NCBI GenBank assembly: GCA_019059635.1
Contig: JAGVRJ010000015.1
Coordinates: forward strand, 930,001 to 994,000
Reading direction: 5' to 3'
Source: Proales similis
Taxonomy: Eukaryota; Rotifera; Eurotatoria; Ploima; Proalidae
Length of the DNA stretch: 64,000 bases
A model generated the notes under the pieces. The model made no database searches and was not told where the DNA came from. It was given only the letters and a program-made list of their open reading frames with translations. A program made the position numbers and the translations under genes. Shown here in pieces: positions 53,947 through 63,254 of this stretch. How positions within the stretch are numbered: position 1 is the first letter of the stretch; every line of letters begins with the position of its first letter.

Positions 53947-54085
53947 TAAAGTCAGATGAGCGCCTTCAAACGCCAGCTTGAAGGCCGGTCTCTATTCAAT
54001 TAGTCAAAGCGAGCGAGCAACCAAGTATCCAAGAATCGGCAACTAATGGAAACGAGCAATCTGATCTGGACTCTGAACAGAGCCA

Positions 54086-54092
54086 TATAAAG
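54086..54092 (+). promoter_or_regulatory. TATA box of the unrecognised gene at 54157
   Basis: CATATAAAGGCC, 64 nt upstream of the start codon. Confidence 0.6.
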
Positions 54093-54156
54093 GCCTCTCT
54101 TTGAGTGCTTGGCTCGAAAAAGTCTTTGAGAGAAGAGATCAAGTTACTCTGCCACA

Positions 54157-55539
54157 ATGGAAGCCAGTGGACCCAAATTGGCCATCGACGTGCTCGAGTA
54201 CATCCGAGCAAGTCTGAAGGAGAAGACGATCGAGCTCTCGCGCGACCAGCTCTCTCTACTTGTCAAGCGCCTGTTGGACAGGAATAGGATAGAGCCGGCG
54301 TTCAGGAAGCATCTGATCAGTGCCGAGTGCTCTCACATAATTGCAGTCATACAGAGACAAAGTCGATACTCGCCAGTCAGCTCGTCGCTTCTCAAGCGGT
54401 TCTTGACCAACTTGGAGACGAGTTTGGAGGACAAAATGAGCGAAAAAGAATCCAAGCGACTCGCACTGGTCGAAGAGTATCGCGCCTGTGAAACTCAATA
54501 CCTGGCTCGATTCGAGCGTCAGCCTTCATTCAAATCGAGCGATACTAAGCGCCACGCAGACGCCATCATGCGCAAATTGGTTACCGAAATAGCCGGCGGC
54601 GGAGCCAGTCCGTCGGATATCAAGAACCTCTACAGTCTTCTTGTGACCGGAGATTCGGTCGAAGAGAGAAAGAAGCGCAAACCGCGCAAACTGGCGCTCG
54701 GCATGAGAAGATGCTCTTCGACAACCAGTGCCAGAGTGAACTCCACCAACTCAACTAAACTCAAATGTGCTCAAGCCGACGAGCAAACGAGAAGAGGACA
54801 AGAAGAGGAGACACACAAGATGATGCGTCAACTCCGCTTGCACGAGGATGCGTCCTCTGAGCACAGCAACCACGTGACCAGCACTGGCTCGGTCATCTCA
54901 TCGTCGGCGTCCAATAGCGACACATTCAGAGGCTTCAGTGAACCTTCAAACATCTCCCTGACCCTGAAGGACTCGATGAGAAGCAGTAGCTTGTGCTCAG
55001 ACCTTGACTCGACTCTAAACGCAGACCAGCCTTCGCCTGCCAACGCTCCATGTTCGAAAGTCGCTGCCGAGAAGGCGAGTCCGGCAGCAACTGATCAAAG
55101 AAAAGGGCCGGAACGTGTTCAAGTCATTTTAGATTCCGAAGGCAGAAGTGTTCGATTGGAGACTCCAGGCTCCGTTCTTCCACCACCTCAAGTGGCAAAT
55201 CGCCACGAGGCTCATCAAGCGTCGAATAATTCCGATCCGAACAAAAGATTGATGCCAACAGGGCAAATGATGGGAAATCGTCCTCACGTCCCTCAGGCTT
55301 ACGAGTTGCAAACTGCGGCGAGGAATTTGCCGTTTGCCCAGGTGCAATCACTCAGACGGCCTCCGCTGGTACCGCAAAGAGCACACGAACAACTTAAGAC
55401 GCAGAGTTCAGTGTCGGGAGATGTTGCGACCACCGTGTACTCGCGAGAAAGAACGGACCAGCCCAAGGAGAGGCCCAAAGACGTGATGAGACTCATAAAA
55501 GAATATTGCGAGGCGACGAGCTCATCGTCACGACCGTAA
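54157..55539 (+). CDS. Unrecognised, largely disordered protein (460 aa)
   Basis: I do not recognise a family. Single exon behind a TATA box, start in good context (CCACAATGG). Residues 1-165 look folded and helical: GPKLAIDVLEYIRASLKEKT, RDQLSLLVKRLLDRNRIEPA, then a charged helix with KESKRLALVEEYRACETQ and a second helical block near 130-165. The rest is Ser/Thr/Pro/Gln-rich and presumably disordered, with a basic patch (EERKKRKPRKLALGMRR, about 169-185) that may be a nuclear signal. A short helix near the end (PKDVMRLIKEYCEAT) could be a binding motif. It lies just upstream of, and in the same direction as, two headcase-like genes, with AATAAA at 55548. Co-location hints at a shared context but proves nothing. 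Confidence 0.7.
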   Translation: MEASGPKLAIDVLEYIRASLKEKTIELSRDQLSLLVKRLLDRNRIEPAFRKHLISAECSHIIAVIQRQSRYSPVSSSLLKRFLTNLETSLEDKMSEKESKRLALVEEYRACETQYLARFERQPSFKSSDTKRHADAIMRKLVTEIAGGGASPSDIKNLYSLLVTGDSVEERKKRKPRKLALGMRRCSSTTSARVNSTNSTKLKCAQADEQTRRGQEEETHKMMRQLRLHEDASSEHSNHVTSTGSVISSSASNSDTFRGFSEPSNISLTLKDSMRSSSLCSDLDSTLNADQPSPANAPCSKVAAEKASPAATDQRKGPERVQVILDSEGRSVRLETPGSVLPPPQVANRHEAHQASNNSDPNKRLMPTGQMMGNRPHVPQAYELQTAARNLPFAQVQSLRRPPLVPQRAHEQLKTQSSVSGDVATTVYSRERTDQPKERPKDVMRLIKEYCEATSSSSRP

Positions 55540-55742
55540 ACGACGAGAATAAAGCGAAGAGAGACGCGCGTTAAGTTGACTTGAATGCTGCCGGTTTCGT
55601 GGACTAGCTTGTGCGTGAGTGGGGAACGCTGGTCTAAATATGGCCGAAGAGGAAAGGGCTTGGCTCACTTGCAAGCAGCCAATCGTGTTTTTAGACGCTG
55701 CATTGAGAGAAGCTCGTGTCTATTTAAAGCGATAGGCCAAGC

Positions 55743-57032
55743 ATGGAGAGGAGAATTGCAGATTCGAGATTAATGGAGGCGCAAATGAACTGGCTCAGGC
55801 GGCAATCGCTCGGAGATATAGGCCGCGATAAGATGAGCGGAGAAGTCGCGCCGACCCACTGGTTCGACCTGGCAACGTCAAGTCCGAGCTGGCCGAGTCA
55901 GGAATGGAACGAAGTGATCGACAGTCAGTGCCTGGGCCCGCAAATAGAAAACAACGACCGACCGATGATCAACAACGCCGAGCTCGCTCTCTTTACCCGC
56001 ACTGCGCAAACGCCAGGCACGGAGTTCATGAGACGCCGTTCGGTGGGCTCATTGTTTGGCTCGACTCTTGATCCTCTCTACGAGTCGATAGTTATGCCAA
56101 CTCGTTCTTCACAAGCTCAAATACCGATTCTAGGCCGCGGAGCAGGACAAGAACAGACTCGTCCGGCGGACAGTGGTCAAGCCGGCAAAAGCAAGAGCAA
56201 CAGGCACCGAGGTGGTCGCGGCAACAAACACAAACAAAGCGGGTCGTCATCAAGCTTACACCCGTCGCCCTCCGACTCCTCTCTGAACCTCTCCAAGCAG
56301 TCTCTTGTCTCAGGCAGCCAACTGAATAAGAGCTGCTCGTTGGGCTCGTTTCCCGCTATCGATCCGTCGATAGAGAAGCAGCTGGTGGTCACAGGGAACA
56401 TGTTCACGCGTCGCTCAGGCTGGTCGTTGGTTCGCGAGCTGCCGCTGGACAAGCAGAACTCGATGCACGTGAGACTGGAGGACGAGGGCCCGTTCGGCAA
56501 CGACGAGATCAGGTGCGCAGTGCTCTCGCACCTGAGCGCGCTGGGCGTGCGCCAGCTCCGCTGTGTGGGCTGCGCCCGGGAGATGAGCGTCTACGACCGC
56601 TTCCCACTTGTCGACGGCACCCTGTTCCTCTCGCCTCAGGACTACGAGCAGAAGGGCACCCAGATGCCGTCCACTCGCCGCTTCATGCACGCGGTCTGCG
56701 TCGGCTGCATGTTGGGCGAAGAGTGCGGAGGCCAGTCACTGCGGTGTCGGCACTGCGCCCGGTCGTGGCAGGAGAGCGGGGCCACCTGCCTCCAGCTGGG
56801 CACCTTGTACCGCTTTGACCTGTTCGCGGCCTTTCCCTGCTGCCAGTCGCGGCTCGCCTGCAACACGTGTGGCCACGCCATTCTCCAGCACGACCCCAAC
56901 GACCTGCTGCCCTTCAGCCGCTACTCGGAGCCCTTTCAGTGTCCGAACTGTCTCGTCACCGAGCCCCACTTCGTCAAGACCGTTTCAAAGCTTTTTCAAG
57001 AAAGTCTGTCGAGTTTTAAAGACATTCTCTGA
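55743..57032 (+). CDS. Headcase-like protein 1 (HECA C-terminal domain, unique N-terminus)
   Basis: Headcase proteins act with Unkempt in growth and differentiation control. Single exon, 429 residues from the first ATG; the ATG at 55773 is a possible alternative because TATTTAAAG lies only 20 nt before 55743. Residues 1-205 are low-complexity with RRQSLGDIG, RRRSVGSLFG and a basic NRHRGGRGNKHK patch. From DPSIEKQLVV (about 207) to VKTVSK (about 415) is the headcase C-terminal domain: MHVRLEDEGPFGNDEIRC, CVGCAREMSVYDRFPLVDGT, CRHCARSW, LQLGTLYRFDLFAAFPCC, CNTCGHAIL, FQCPNCLVTEPHFVK, with several CxxC pairs. The N-terminal Cys/His headcase domain of the full-length family is missing. The domain is nearly identical in DNA to 58116-58743. 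Confidence 0.82.
   Translation: MERRIADSRLMEAQMNWLRRQSLGDIGRDKMSGEVAPTHWFDLATSSPSWPSQEWNEVIDSQCLGPQIENNDRPMINNAELALFTRTAQTPGTEFMRRRSVGSLFGSTLDPLYESIVMPTRSSQAQIPILGRGAGQEQTRPADSGQAGKSKSNRHRGGRGNKHKQSGSSSSLHPSPSDSSLNLSKQSLVSGSQLNKSCSLGSFPAIDPSIEKQLVVTGNMFTRRSGWSLVRELPLDKQNSMHVRLEDEGPFGNDEIRCAVLSHLSALGVRQLRCVGCAREMSVYDRFPLVDGTLFLSPQDYEQKGTQMPSTRRFMHAVCVGCMLGEECGGQSLRCRHCARSWQESGATCLQLGTLYRFDLFAAFPCCQSRLACNTCGHAILQHDPNDLLPFSRYSEPFQCPNCLVTEPHFVKTVSKLFQESLSSFKDIL
56361..56988 (+). repeat. Duplicated block, copy A
   Basis: About 628 bp matching 58116-58743. The first 389 bases are identical; ten differences follow, all synonymous. The left boundary is sharp at GATCCGTCG. Confidence 0.95.
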
Positions 57033-57842
57033 TTTGTTCGTCCCAAATACACGCCAAAAAGTCACTCAGAAAGCTTTATCCGTTTTCGGTTCGGCAAGGA
57101 TCGCCCCTGCGCCGAGCATTTAAATAATGAGCGAAATTCGACAGCGATTCTTTTCTAAAAGAGAGCCCCGGTTGAAGAGAATCGATGGGTCACTTTGAAA
57201 TATTCTGCATTCTGATGAAGGCGATTGGCTTTCGTTTGTATTGCCGAGCCAGAATAAGTCTTGTTTGCTGAAAACGACTTGCTGCAACAACCCGGCGGCT
57301 AAAGCGGGCAAAGTCGAAACTGTTCGACTTGATCGATAACCGTTCGAAGTAATTTGAAGCCGATTTACGGCCGGAGAAGCTCAGCAACAAGAGCTGGAGT
57401 GCGCGTGTAAGTGAGTGCTTGCGTGTGTAATGTTGTTTGATGTTTGAAGAGGAACAAAAATGCGATCTGAACTGGTCATGTGTGTTGAAGGCCGCCAGAG
57501 TGTAGATGAAATGCGCGCATAAGCTGCAAATTATTTAAACGCACAAGAATGTGTTGCGTTGTGAAGAGAAAATTTTATTTCCTCCGATCTCGACCAATAG
57601 CAAACGGCAGAAACGAGTAAACGAATGGATGAAGGCGTTCACTTGAGTTTGTCGGTGTTGAGAACCAAACGAGAGCGAGAGTGAGCAGAGCGCTATAAAG
57701 CGGCGGAGCTTTCATGCTAAAGAGCGTTTCAAAGCGGCCGAGTGGCATTTCGAGTTGAGATTGCGCAAATCGTTTCGTTTATCAAATTGTGTCTGGCCAC
57801 AAGATTGAAGAAGTGAGAGAACCAACAGCCAAAGCGCTCACC
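57033..57842. other. Intergenic between the two headcase-like genes
   Basis: About 810 bp of mixed sequence unrelated to the region upstream of the first headcase-like gene. It holds the 3' end of gene 1 and the TATA promoter of gene 2 (57694). Confidence 0.45.
57694..57700 (+). promoter_or_regulatory. TATA box of headcase-like gene 2
   Basis: GCGCTATAAAGCGG, about 150 nt before the ATG at 57843. Confidence 0.6.
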
Positions 57843-58769
57843 ATGGACTTGAGTATCTTGAGCGGTTACAATGATGAGAAGCAGTCAGAGCGCAAACTCG
57901 GCGGCAGAATGGCAGCAACAGAGCCAGGTCAGAAGAGTGCGCCGTGGAGCAGCAAAAAGAAGAGGCGATCTGAAAACAGAAAGAACAAGTCCGATCAGAC
58001 AGCGTGCGGCGCAAACCATCGTTCGGCCTTGAAATCAAAAACAAACCGATCAACACCACATACGCCGGACACTTCAAATAAACAAGAACATTGTAAGGGC
58101 GTTTTTCAGCAAGTAGATCCGTCGATAGAGAAGCAGCTGGTGGTCACAGGGAACATGTTCACGCGTCGCTCAGGCTGGTCGTTGGTTCGCGAGCTGCCGC
58201 TGGACAAGCAGAACTCGATGCACGTGAGACTGGAGGACGAGGGCCCGTTCGGCAACGACGAGATCAGGTGCGCAGTGCTCTCGCACCTGAGCGCGCTGGG
58301 CGTGCGCCAGCTCCGCTGTGTGGGCTGCGCCCGGGAGATGAGCGTCTACGACCGCTTCCCACTTGTCGACGGCACCCTGTTCCTCTCGCCTCAGGACTAC
58401 GAGCAGAAGGGCACCCAGATGCCGTCCACTCGCCGCTTCATGCACGCGGTCTGCGTCGGCTGCATGTTGGGCGAAGAGTGCGGAGGCCAGTCACTGCGGT
58501 GTCGCCACTGCGCCCGGTCGTGGCAGGAGAGCGGGGCCACCTGCCTTCAGCTGGGCACCTTGTACCGCTTTGACCTGTTCGCCGCCTTTCCCTGCTGCCA
58601 GTCGCGGCTCGCCTGCAACACTTGTGGCCACGCCATTCTCCAGCACGACCCCAACGACCTGCTGCCCTTCAGCCGCTACTCGGAGCCTTTCCAGTGTCCG
58701 AACTGTCTCGTTACCGAGCCCCATTTCGTCAAAACCGTTTCCAAAATGTTTAAAATCATTGACCACTGA
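57843..58769 (+). CDS. Headcase-like protein 2 (same domain, different N-terminus)
   Basis: Single exon, 308 residues. The ATG at 57843 sits in strong context (CACCATGG); the frame is open further up but has only GTG there. Residues 1-90 (MDLSILSGYNDEKQSERKLG, then a Lys/Arg/Ser-rich part) share nothing with gene 1. The headcase C-terminal domain follows from about residue 92 and is identical in protein sequence to that of gene 1 for some 209 residues; the tails differ again (MFKIIDH against LFQESLSSFKDIL). As in gene 1 the N-terminal headcase domain is absent. Short basic N-terminus suggests nuclear or RNA-associated placement, which is inference. Together the two genes look like a recent duplication or a gene-conversion pair. 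Confidence 0.8.
   Translation: MDLSILSGYNDEKQSERKLGGRMAATEPGQKSAPWSSKKKRRSENRKNKSDQTACGANHRSALKSKTNRSTPHTPDTSNKQEHCKGVFQQVDPSIEKQLVVTGNMFTRRSGWSLVRELPLDKQNSMHVRLEDEGPFGNDEIRCAVLSHLSALGVRQLRCVGCAREMSVYDRFPLVDGTLFLSPQDYEQKGTQMPSTRRFMHAVCVGCMLGEECGGQSLRCRHCARSWQESGATCLQLGTLYRFDLFAAFPCCQSRLACNTCGHAILQHDPNDLLPFSRYSEPFQCPNCLVTEPHFVKTVSKMFKIIDH
58116..58743 (+). repeat. Duplicated block, copy B
   Basis: Counterpart of 56361-56988 at an offset of 1755 bp without any indel. Differences begin at 58505 and accumulate toward the 3' end. Confidence 0.95.
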
Positions 58770-59158
58770 AACTGTAACTTTCATGAGTGCGCTGCACTTT
58801 TTAACTCTCTCTCTCTTTCCTTCAATTCAACCGAGCGTGACAAAAGATTTTTACCCAACGGAGGGCAAAGCCTAGGCAAATTTAGTTACGGTCGGTTGTT
58901 TTGCTCCGCTCAGTCATTCAAACGCATGTTTCATAGTTTCATCAATTTCTTTATTTTCTTCTACGAAAGAACGTTCGAAACAAACTCGATTGCACCCTCG
59001 ATTTTCCTTTATTTACAAACAAACAAAACATTTCTGTTCACTTTTTCTAGTTTAATTTGCAGATTGTAAAACACTCGAGATTTTACTTCTAAAATTGAAT
59101 TTCGCACTTAAATACATTCTTACTCAACTAGACGTCAACAACGGGCTCTTGGTCCTTG
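58770..59158. other. Intergenic, AT-richer
   Basis: About 390 bp between headcase-like gene 2 and the LRR gene, with a CT repeat at 58806-58817. No other feature seen. Confidence 0.35.
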
Positions 59159-59551
59159 ATGATCCTTTTTCTTATTCCGTCACCTTTCTCGGCCTGTATT
59201 ATGCTGGTTGCTGGTGCGGCTTCCACATCGACTCGATTGGAGAGACTGGTGATCAGAAATGGCCACGTGTCGCGAGTTCACAAGTTCTATTTCGACCAGT
59301 TTACTCGAATCCGTGAGCTGAGCGTGACCCACTGTGGCGTCAGAGATTTGGACGCGCACTGCTTCTCAAAGCAGACTCAACTTGAATCGCTCGACTTGTT
59401 CAAGAACAGCATTCAGACATTGGAAAAGAAGCATTTAAAAGGCCTTGACCACCTCAGGAGTCTTGATCTCCGCTCGAACCTCCTCAGCAAGGTCGAGCCC
59501 GGCACGCTCGAAGCGTTGAAGAGTCTCCAGCAGCTGAAATTGTTTGATTAG
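59159..59551 (+). CDS. Short secreted leucine-rich-repeat protein
   Basis: 130 residues from ATG 59159; the codon just before it is TTG. A hydrophobic leader (MILFLIPSPFSACIMLVAGA) looks like a signal peptide. About four leucine-rich repeats follow: TRIRELSVTHCGVRDLDAHC, TQLESLDLFKNSIQTLEKKH, DHLRSLDLRSNLLSKVEPGT and a last partial LKSLQQLKLFD, then a stop. The repeats are of the typical/extracellular 24-residue type. There is no C-terminal Cys cap, no membrane segment and no partner domain, so it may be a truncated member of a larger secreted or receptor LRR family, or the remaining exons are missing. AATAAA occurs at about 59578, soon after the stop, which favours a complete short gene. Confidence 0.65.
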   Translation: MILFLIPSPFSACIMLVAGAASTSTRLERLVIRNGHVSRVHKFYFDQFTRIRELSVTHCGVRDLDAHCFSKQTQLESLDLFKNSIQTLEKKHLKGLDHLRSLDLRSNLLSKVEPGTLEALKSLQQLKLFD

Positions 59552-59970
59552 CTCTCTAGTGCGTGTTTGCTGTTCGAAAATAAACAAGTGCAGACAAGCG
59601 AAGGTTAGAGGCTGATGAGCATGAAATAATCAACTGGTGAGGCCAGGTCTTTGAAAGGAGGAGCGAGCAGGTGCTGGCATCAAAGGTTTTGCCAAATCGA
59701 ACGCTGCTTTTGAACTGTTTGGCTTTTTCTTTAGTTTATTTTGTTCTTAGGTCGTTTCATAATTCGCTCAAAATTGCGCCCATTGGGCTGTTTATAAGAT
59801 AGAGAAAAAAAGAGCGACAAAAATCGATTCAACGACGTTCAGCAAACGCACTCAACAAGCAGGAACACAGAAATAGAGAATAAAAGGCCAAAATGGCTGA
59901 AAATCTAAATAGAGCTGCTGTGGCATGATTAATAAAGGAAAATGTCTAAGCAGTTAGAGCGATCGTAGAC
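59552..59970. other. Intergenic with a possible tiny transcript
   Basis: About 420 bp. On the plus strand a TATA-like TATAAG (59793), a 36-nt open frame with ATG in good context (59893-59928) and AATAAA (59931) occur in that order. The right end is the 3' UTR of the minus-strand mucin-like gene. Confidence 0.35.
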
Positions 59971-60378
59971 TTAAACATGTGGTAGCCAGACGAGCAGCGG
60001 GCAGAAAGCAGCTAAAGAGAAGGCTGACATCTTCAAAGTGGCCGAAGCAGAGGTTGTTGTCGTCGGCTGCTGGGTTGTAGTGGTGGTGACTGTTGTGGGC
60101 GAGTCCGTGGTCGGCGAGTCAGTTGCCGAAGAGACAGTGGTTGGGGCCGCTGTGCTCGGCGCTGCCGTCTCTGCCTGGGTCGTGTCCTCTTCTAGAATGG
60201 CGGCAGTCGAAGCCATGCCAGTGTCTGCTGTGCTGTCCATTGCTCCTGAATCTGTGGTCTGAACCTCCATTGAGTCAGTTGTATCCATTTGATAGTCGGC
60301 AGTAGTCTCGTCTGTTTGACAGTTGGCCATCGAGAGCCAGGCGGCCACGATCAAGAACATAAGCATTCGTCTGTTCAT
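59971..60378 (-). CDS. Small mucin-like, probably GPI-anchored surface protein
   Basis: 135 residues, one exon, ATG 60378. Signal peptide MNRRMLMFLIVAAWLSMANC is followed by a Thr/Ser/Asp-rich stalk (about residues 22-112) with Thr-Asp repeats, an AETAAPSTAAPTT stretch and a run of Thr before QQPTTTTSASAT. This composition predicts heavy O-glycosylation. The C-terminus (FSLAAFCPLLVWLPHV) is short and hydrophobic after a small-residue region, as in GPI-attachment signals. Such proteins evolve fast, so no orthologue can be named. Probably part of the glycocalyx or a cuticle coat; that is inference from composition only. Confidence 0.7.
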   Translation of the reverse strand: MNRRMLMFLIVAAWLSMANCQTDETTADYQMDTTDSMEVQTTDSGAMDSTADTGMASTAAILEEDTTQAETAAPSTAAPTTVSSATDSPTTDSPTTVTTTTTQQPTTTTSASATLKMSAFSLAAFCPLLVWLPHV

Positions 60379-61384
60379 CTTTGTTCACTTTGCAATTCAA
60401 CGCTGGTCGCACACACTCAGTTGTCGCCTGTTTTAAGATCTGAGCGAGAACGCAGAAAAAAAATGAGAATTGAAGAAATTTTATTAAATTTTTGCATTTC
60501 AACCGACTTGACGCTTAAATAGATTTTGAAGAGACCAAACTGTGATAGGCATTAGAGACGGTGACAACAGCAGCAATGGCACATGAAATGACATGAATAT
60601 TAAAACTCTTTGCGTCATGACACCCAAAGCCTGAAATTTTCATTTCTGTTTCACTTTGCGTCTCTCTCTCTCTTTGCTTTTCAATTCTCACGCATCAGCA
60701 CATCCTCATTCTCTTTCATGTTGCCTGATTATGGACTTGCGCGATGAAGGCCTCTAATTTGAAAATTAAAATGATGCCAATCAGATGCTGGTGTGCGGTG
60801 GATAGACTGCTGAGTCGGAAGAGAAGTGGAAATAATTTGAAAAAGGCCTCTTTTGGCCAAGAACCCAACTGACACTGAAATATTAATTTCTCTGCTCCGT
60901 CTTTGTTCAGCTGCCTAGTCGTCGCCGTCTCGTTTTCCCTCTGCCTCTACCGTTCTCTCTTTCTCTCTAAACGCAACGCTCCTTGCCTGTCAGCTCTAGC
61001 AGACTGGCTCATTCGAGGCTTCCCTTCCTATGATGTGCGATTTTATTCCGTTGAACGCGTGATCATGAAAATTTCAGGCTCTGGCAGATTCTTTTACTCT
61101 GGCCGCTGATTATCACAGCCATGATTGTTCATTGTCTGTATCGATTTTTGTTGCATAAAACCAAGTGAAAAAAAAAACGAAAACGAAAATCAAGAAATAG
61201 AGAGAGAGGTAGAGAGAGAGAAGAAGGGAGGGACAAATAGAAAAGAAGAAGAAAAAGAGGAATAAGCGGAGGCTTTTGACAACAAGAAACAAACAGTGGA
61301 AGCAGGAGAAAAGAAAAGGTTAGAGCGAAGAGAGATTAGAGAGTGAGAATGAATTTGAATATAATGAGATGATGAAGAAAAAAA
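60379..61384. other. 1-kb intergenic region
   Basis: Left part is the promoter side of the mucin-like gene; right part, with A- and GA-rich tracts at about 61160-61260, is the presumed 3' UTR and flank of the FRRS1-like gene. No convincing open frame or RNA gene. Confidence 0.4.
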
Positions 61385-63254
61385 TTAAAATCTTCCCGGA
61401 CGAGCGATGCCAATCACAACCACGAGAGCGATGGTAAACGCAAGCGCCACAATCAAATGAACGACGAGCAGAGCCTTCTTGGCACTGACGAGCTAGAAGA
61501 AAAGTTTTAGTCGATTAAGAACGGCGCGTTCACATAATAGACACAACGCAACGACCTACCAGTCGACGGCATTTGCCTTCTAGACGTTTAAGTTCATCCA
61601 ATAGACGCTTGGCTCTGTTCGTGGCTTCTGCTCTCGATTGATCGCTCGAGTCTAGTCCTAGACGGACGAACGGACGGGTTAGATGGTTAAATGGTAAATT
61701 AGCGTTCATTGACACGAGATGCTGCTGCTGCTGCTTACTTTTGGGCGCCTTGTAGGTGAGCAGTTGCGTTAGAATCTCAATGAAAACGGGCAAAATAATG
61801 CACCAGATGAGCCAGCCGGCCAATATTCCCCAGCCGACACGTCCCAAATGCATGTGAGGGATTAGGGTGCCGAGGAAGAGCGCAACCACTTGAGCAGTAG
61901 AATGATGATGATGATGATCGTAATCGCTCATGAGCGCATTTACCCGCCAAGATGAACGTCGAAATGCCAAGCAGACGATGCACCCAGTCGAACAGCCTTC
62001 GCCGCGCGTCTTGCAGACTGGGCCTAAGAAAGGCGATGAATACCTGGTGTACAGAGTTCATTTCAATCGGCTGTTGGACCGGCGGCTGTCGGGCCCACTC
62101 ACTTGGAATGTGCTCAGAGAGATGGCGATTATTCCGAATATTGAATGAGTGAACGCGACCGGCTCGTCGCGTCTCACCCACTGCCAGTCGAGTTGGGCCA
62201 GAATTATAAGCAGCGAGCTCAAAGAGATGATTGGAATGAGAATCATCAACGATCGATGCAGTTGAAACCACAGCGCTCTGCCGAACAGCTTCTCCTTGCT
62301 CAATGTGTCTCGGTGGTATCTTCACGACCCAAATGCGCGTGAGTGAAGGCTGCCTCGGATCGGTCGGTGAAGTTTACCTGGCAATCAGCAGCCCGATTGA
62401 AGCGAGTCCGACCCAAGCGATGACCATCAGGCAGCCTTGACGAGGTGCGAGATTGAGCTGTTTCAGTAATTTGCTTGAGTAGGTTGATACTCACCGTGAG
62501 CTTTGGCTCTTTCGTCATCCCTTGGAGCGGTCGACTCGCCCGTCCAGCCGTTTACCGAGCTGTGGCCAAAGTCGATTTTGTTCGGGCTGGCGAATGCGTT
62601 CGCTTTGTGAAACATCGGCTGACCTTGAATTTTGAACTGCGATTAGAAGGCGCTCGACTATTAGAGCGCCTCCTTGCCTACCTAGAGCGTCTGTCTTGCC
62701 CGATGCGTAAAGAAGATAGAACAACTCGGAGTTGAGGTTCGAATAGCCGGAGAGTTGACTCATTGATTTCTGGCGATCAAAGTCGCAGATCAGAGTTCGA
62801 TTCTCGAGACGCACGTTCACGTTGGTGATTCCGATTGCACGACGATTAGAGTCGAGCACCACACTCTGCTTGTCGACTGTGTTGTAAAACGTTTCGACCG
62901 CGTACTGGGCAGTGTCGAGCGAGAATCGGCACATGCTCACCGAATCGGCGCCCATTCGCCGATCGTCTGAGAAGGCGATCGCCGTGTAAGAGTTGAACAC
63001 AGACGTGCCGCCCGTGATCATGGTCGCCAGCCTGAAGCGGGTGAATTGGCCAAATGTCTTCCACTGAACCACAAACAGGCATTGGTGCAGCTGACAGCCG
63101 ATCGGATGCAAGTAGCAGCCGCAGTCTTGTCCGCAAGTGCCCAGTGTCTTTAGTTTCCTCGTTCATTTAGATTGTCGATTATGAAAGCAAACGCTTGCAT
63201 TACCAGTGCTTGGACCGAGCTGCTTGCCAACAGAACCAGAACAAATAGACGCAT
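61385..63254 (-). CDS. FRRS1-like protein: DOMON plus cytochrome b561 domain
   Basis: Transmembrane electron carrier related to ferric-chelate reductase 1. About nine exons, introns about 37-85 nt, all phases consistent. Signal peptide MRLFVLVLLASSSVQAL; DOMON domain (CLFVVQWKTFGQFTRFRLAT, AIAFSDDRRMGADSVSMC, a C-terminal SELFYLLYASGKTD). Then the b561 core with the four helix histidines visible: KAHGCLMVIAW, WFQLHRSLMI, VAFTHSIFGI and FDWVHRLLGI; two His pairs would bind two hemes. A further helix (VALFLGTLIPHMHLGRVGW) and one more transmembrane pair follow, with a cytosolic coil (DELKRLEGKCRRL) and a final helix (LLVVHLIVALAFTIALVVVI) ending in PGRF. No reeler domain precedes the DOMON, unlike vertebrate FRRS1. 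Physiological substrate is not predictable. Confidence 0.87.

Larger units (their letters stand above)
53713..54156. promoter_or_regulatory. Divergent promoter region: selenoprotein N and unrecognised gene
   Basis: About 440 bp. It carries a YY1/TISU-type site at 53935-53946 and, for the plus-strand gene, a TATA box at 54086-54092. The selenoprotein frame stays open above its ATG but starts there only with non-ATG codons. Confidence 0.5.

Noticed and set aside
56415-58875. Additional overlapping frames repeated in both headcase-like genes (101, 170 and 91 codons)
   Set aside because: They appear twice only because the DNA block is duplicated; the main frame has the recognisable domain and all differences are synonymous in that frame.
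62788-62800. GTTCGATTC resembling a tRNA B box
   Set aside because: It lies inside the DOMON coding exon and no A box or cloverleaf surrounds it.
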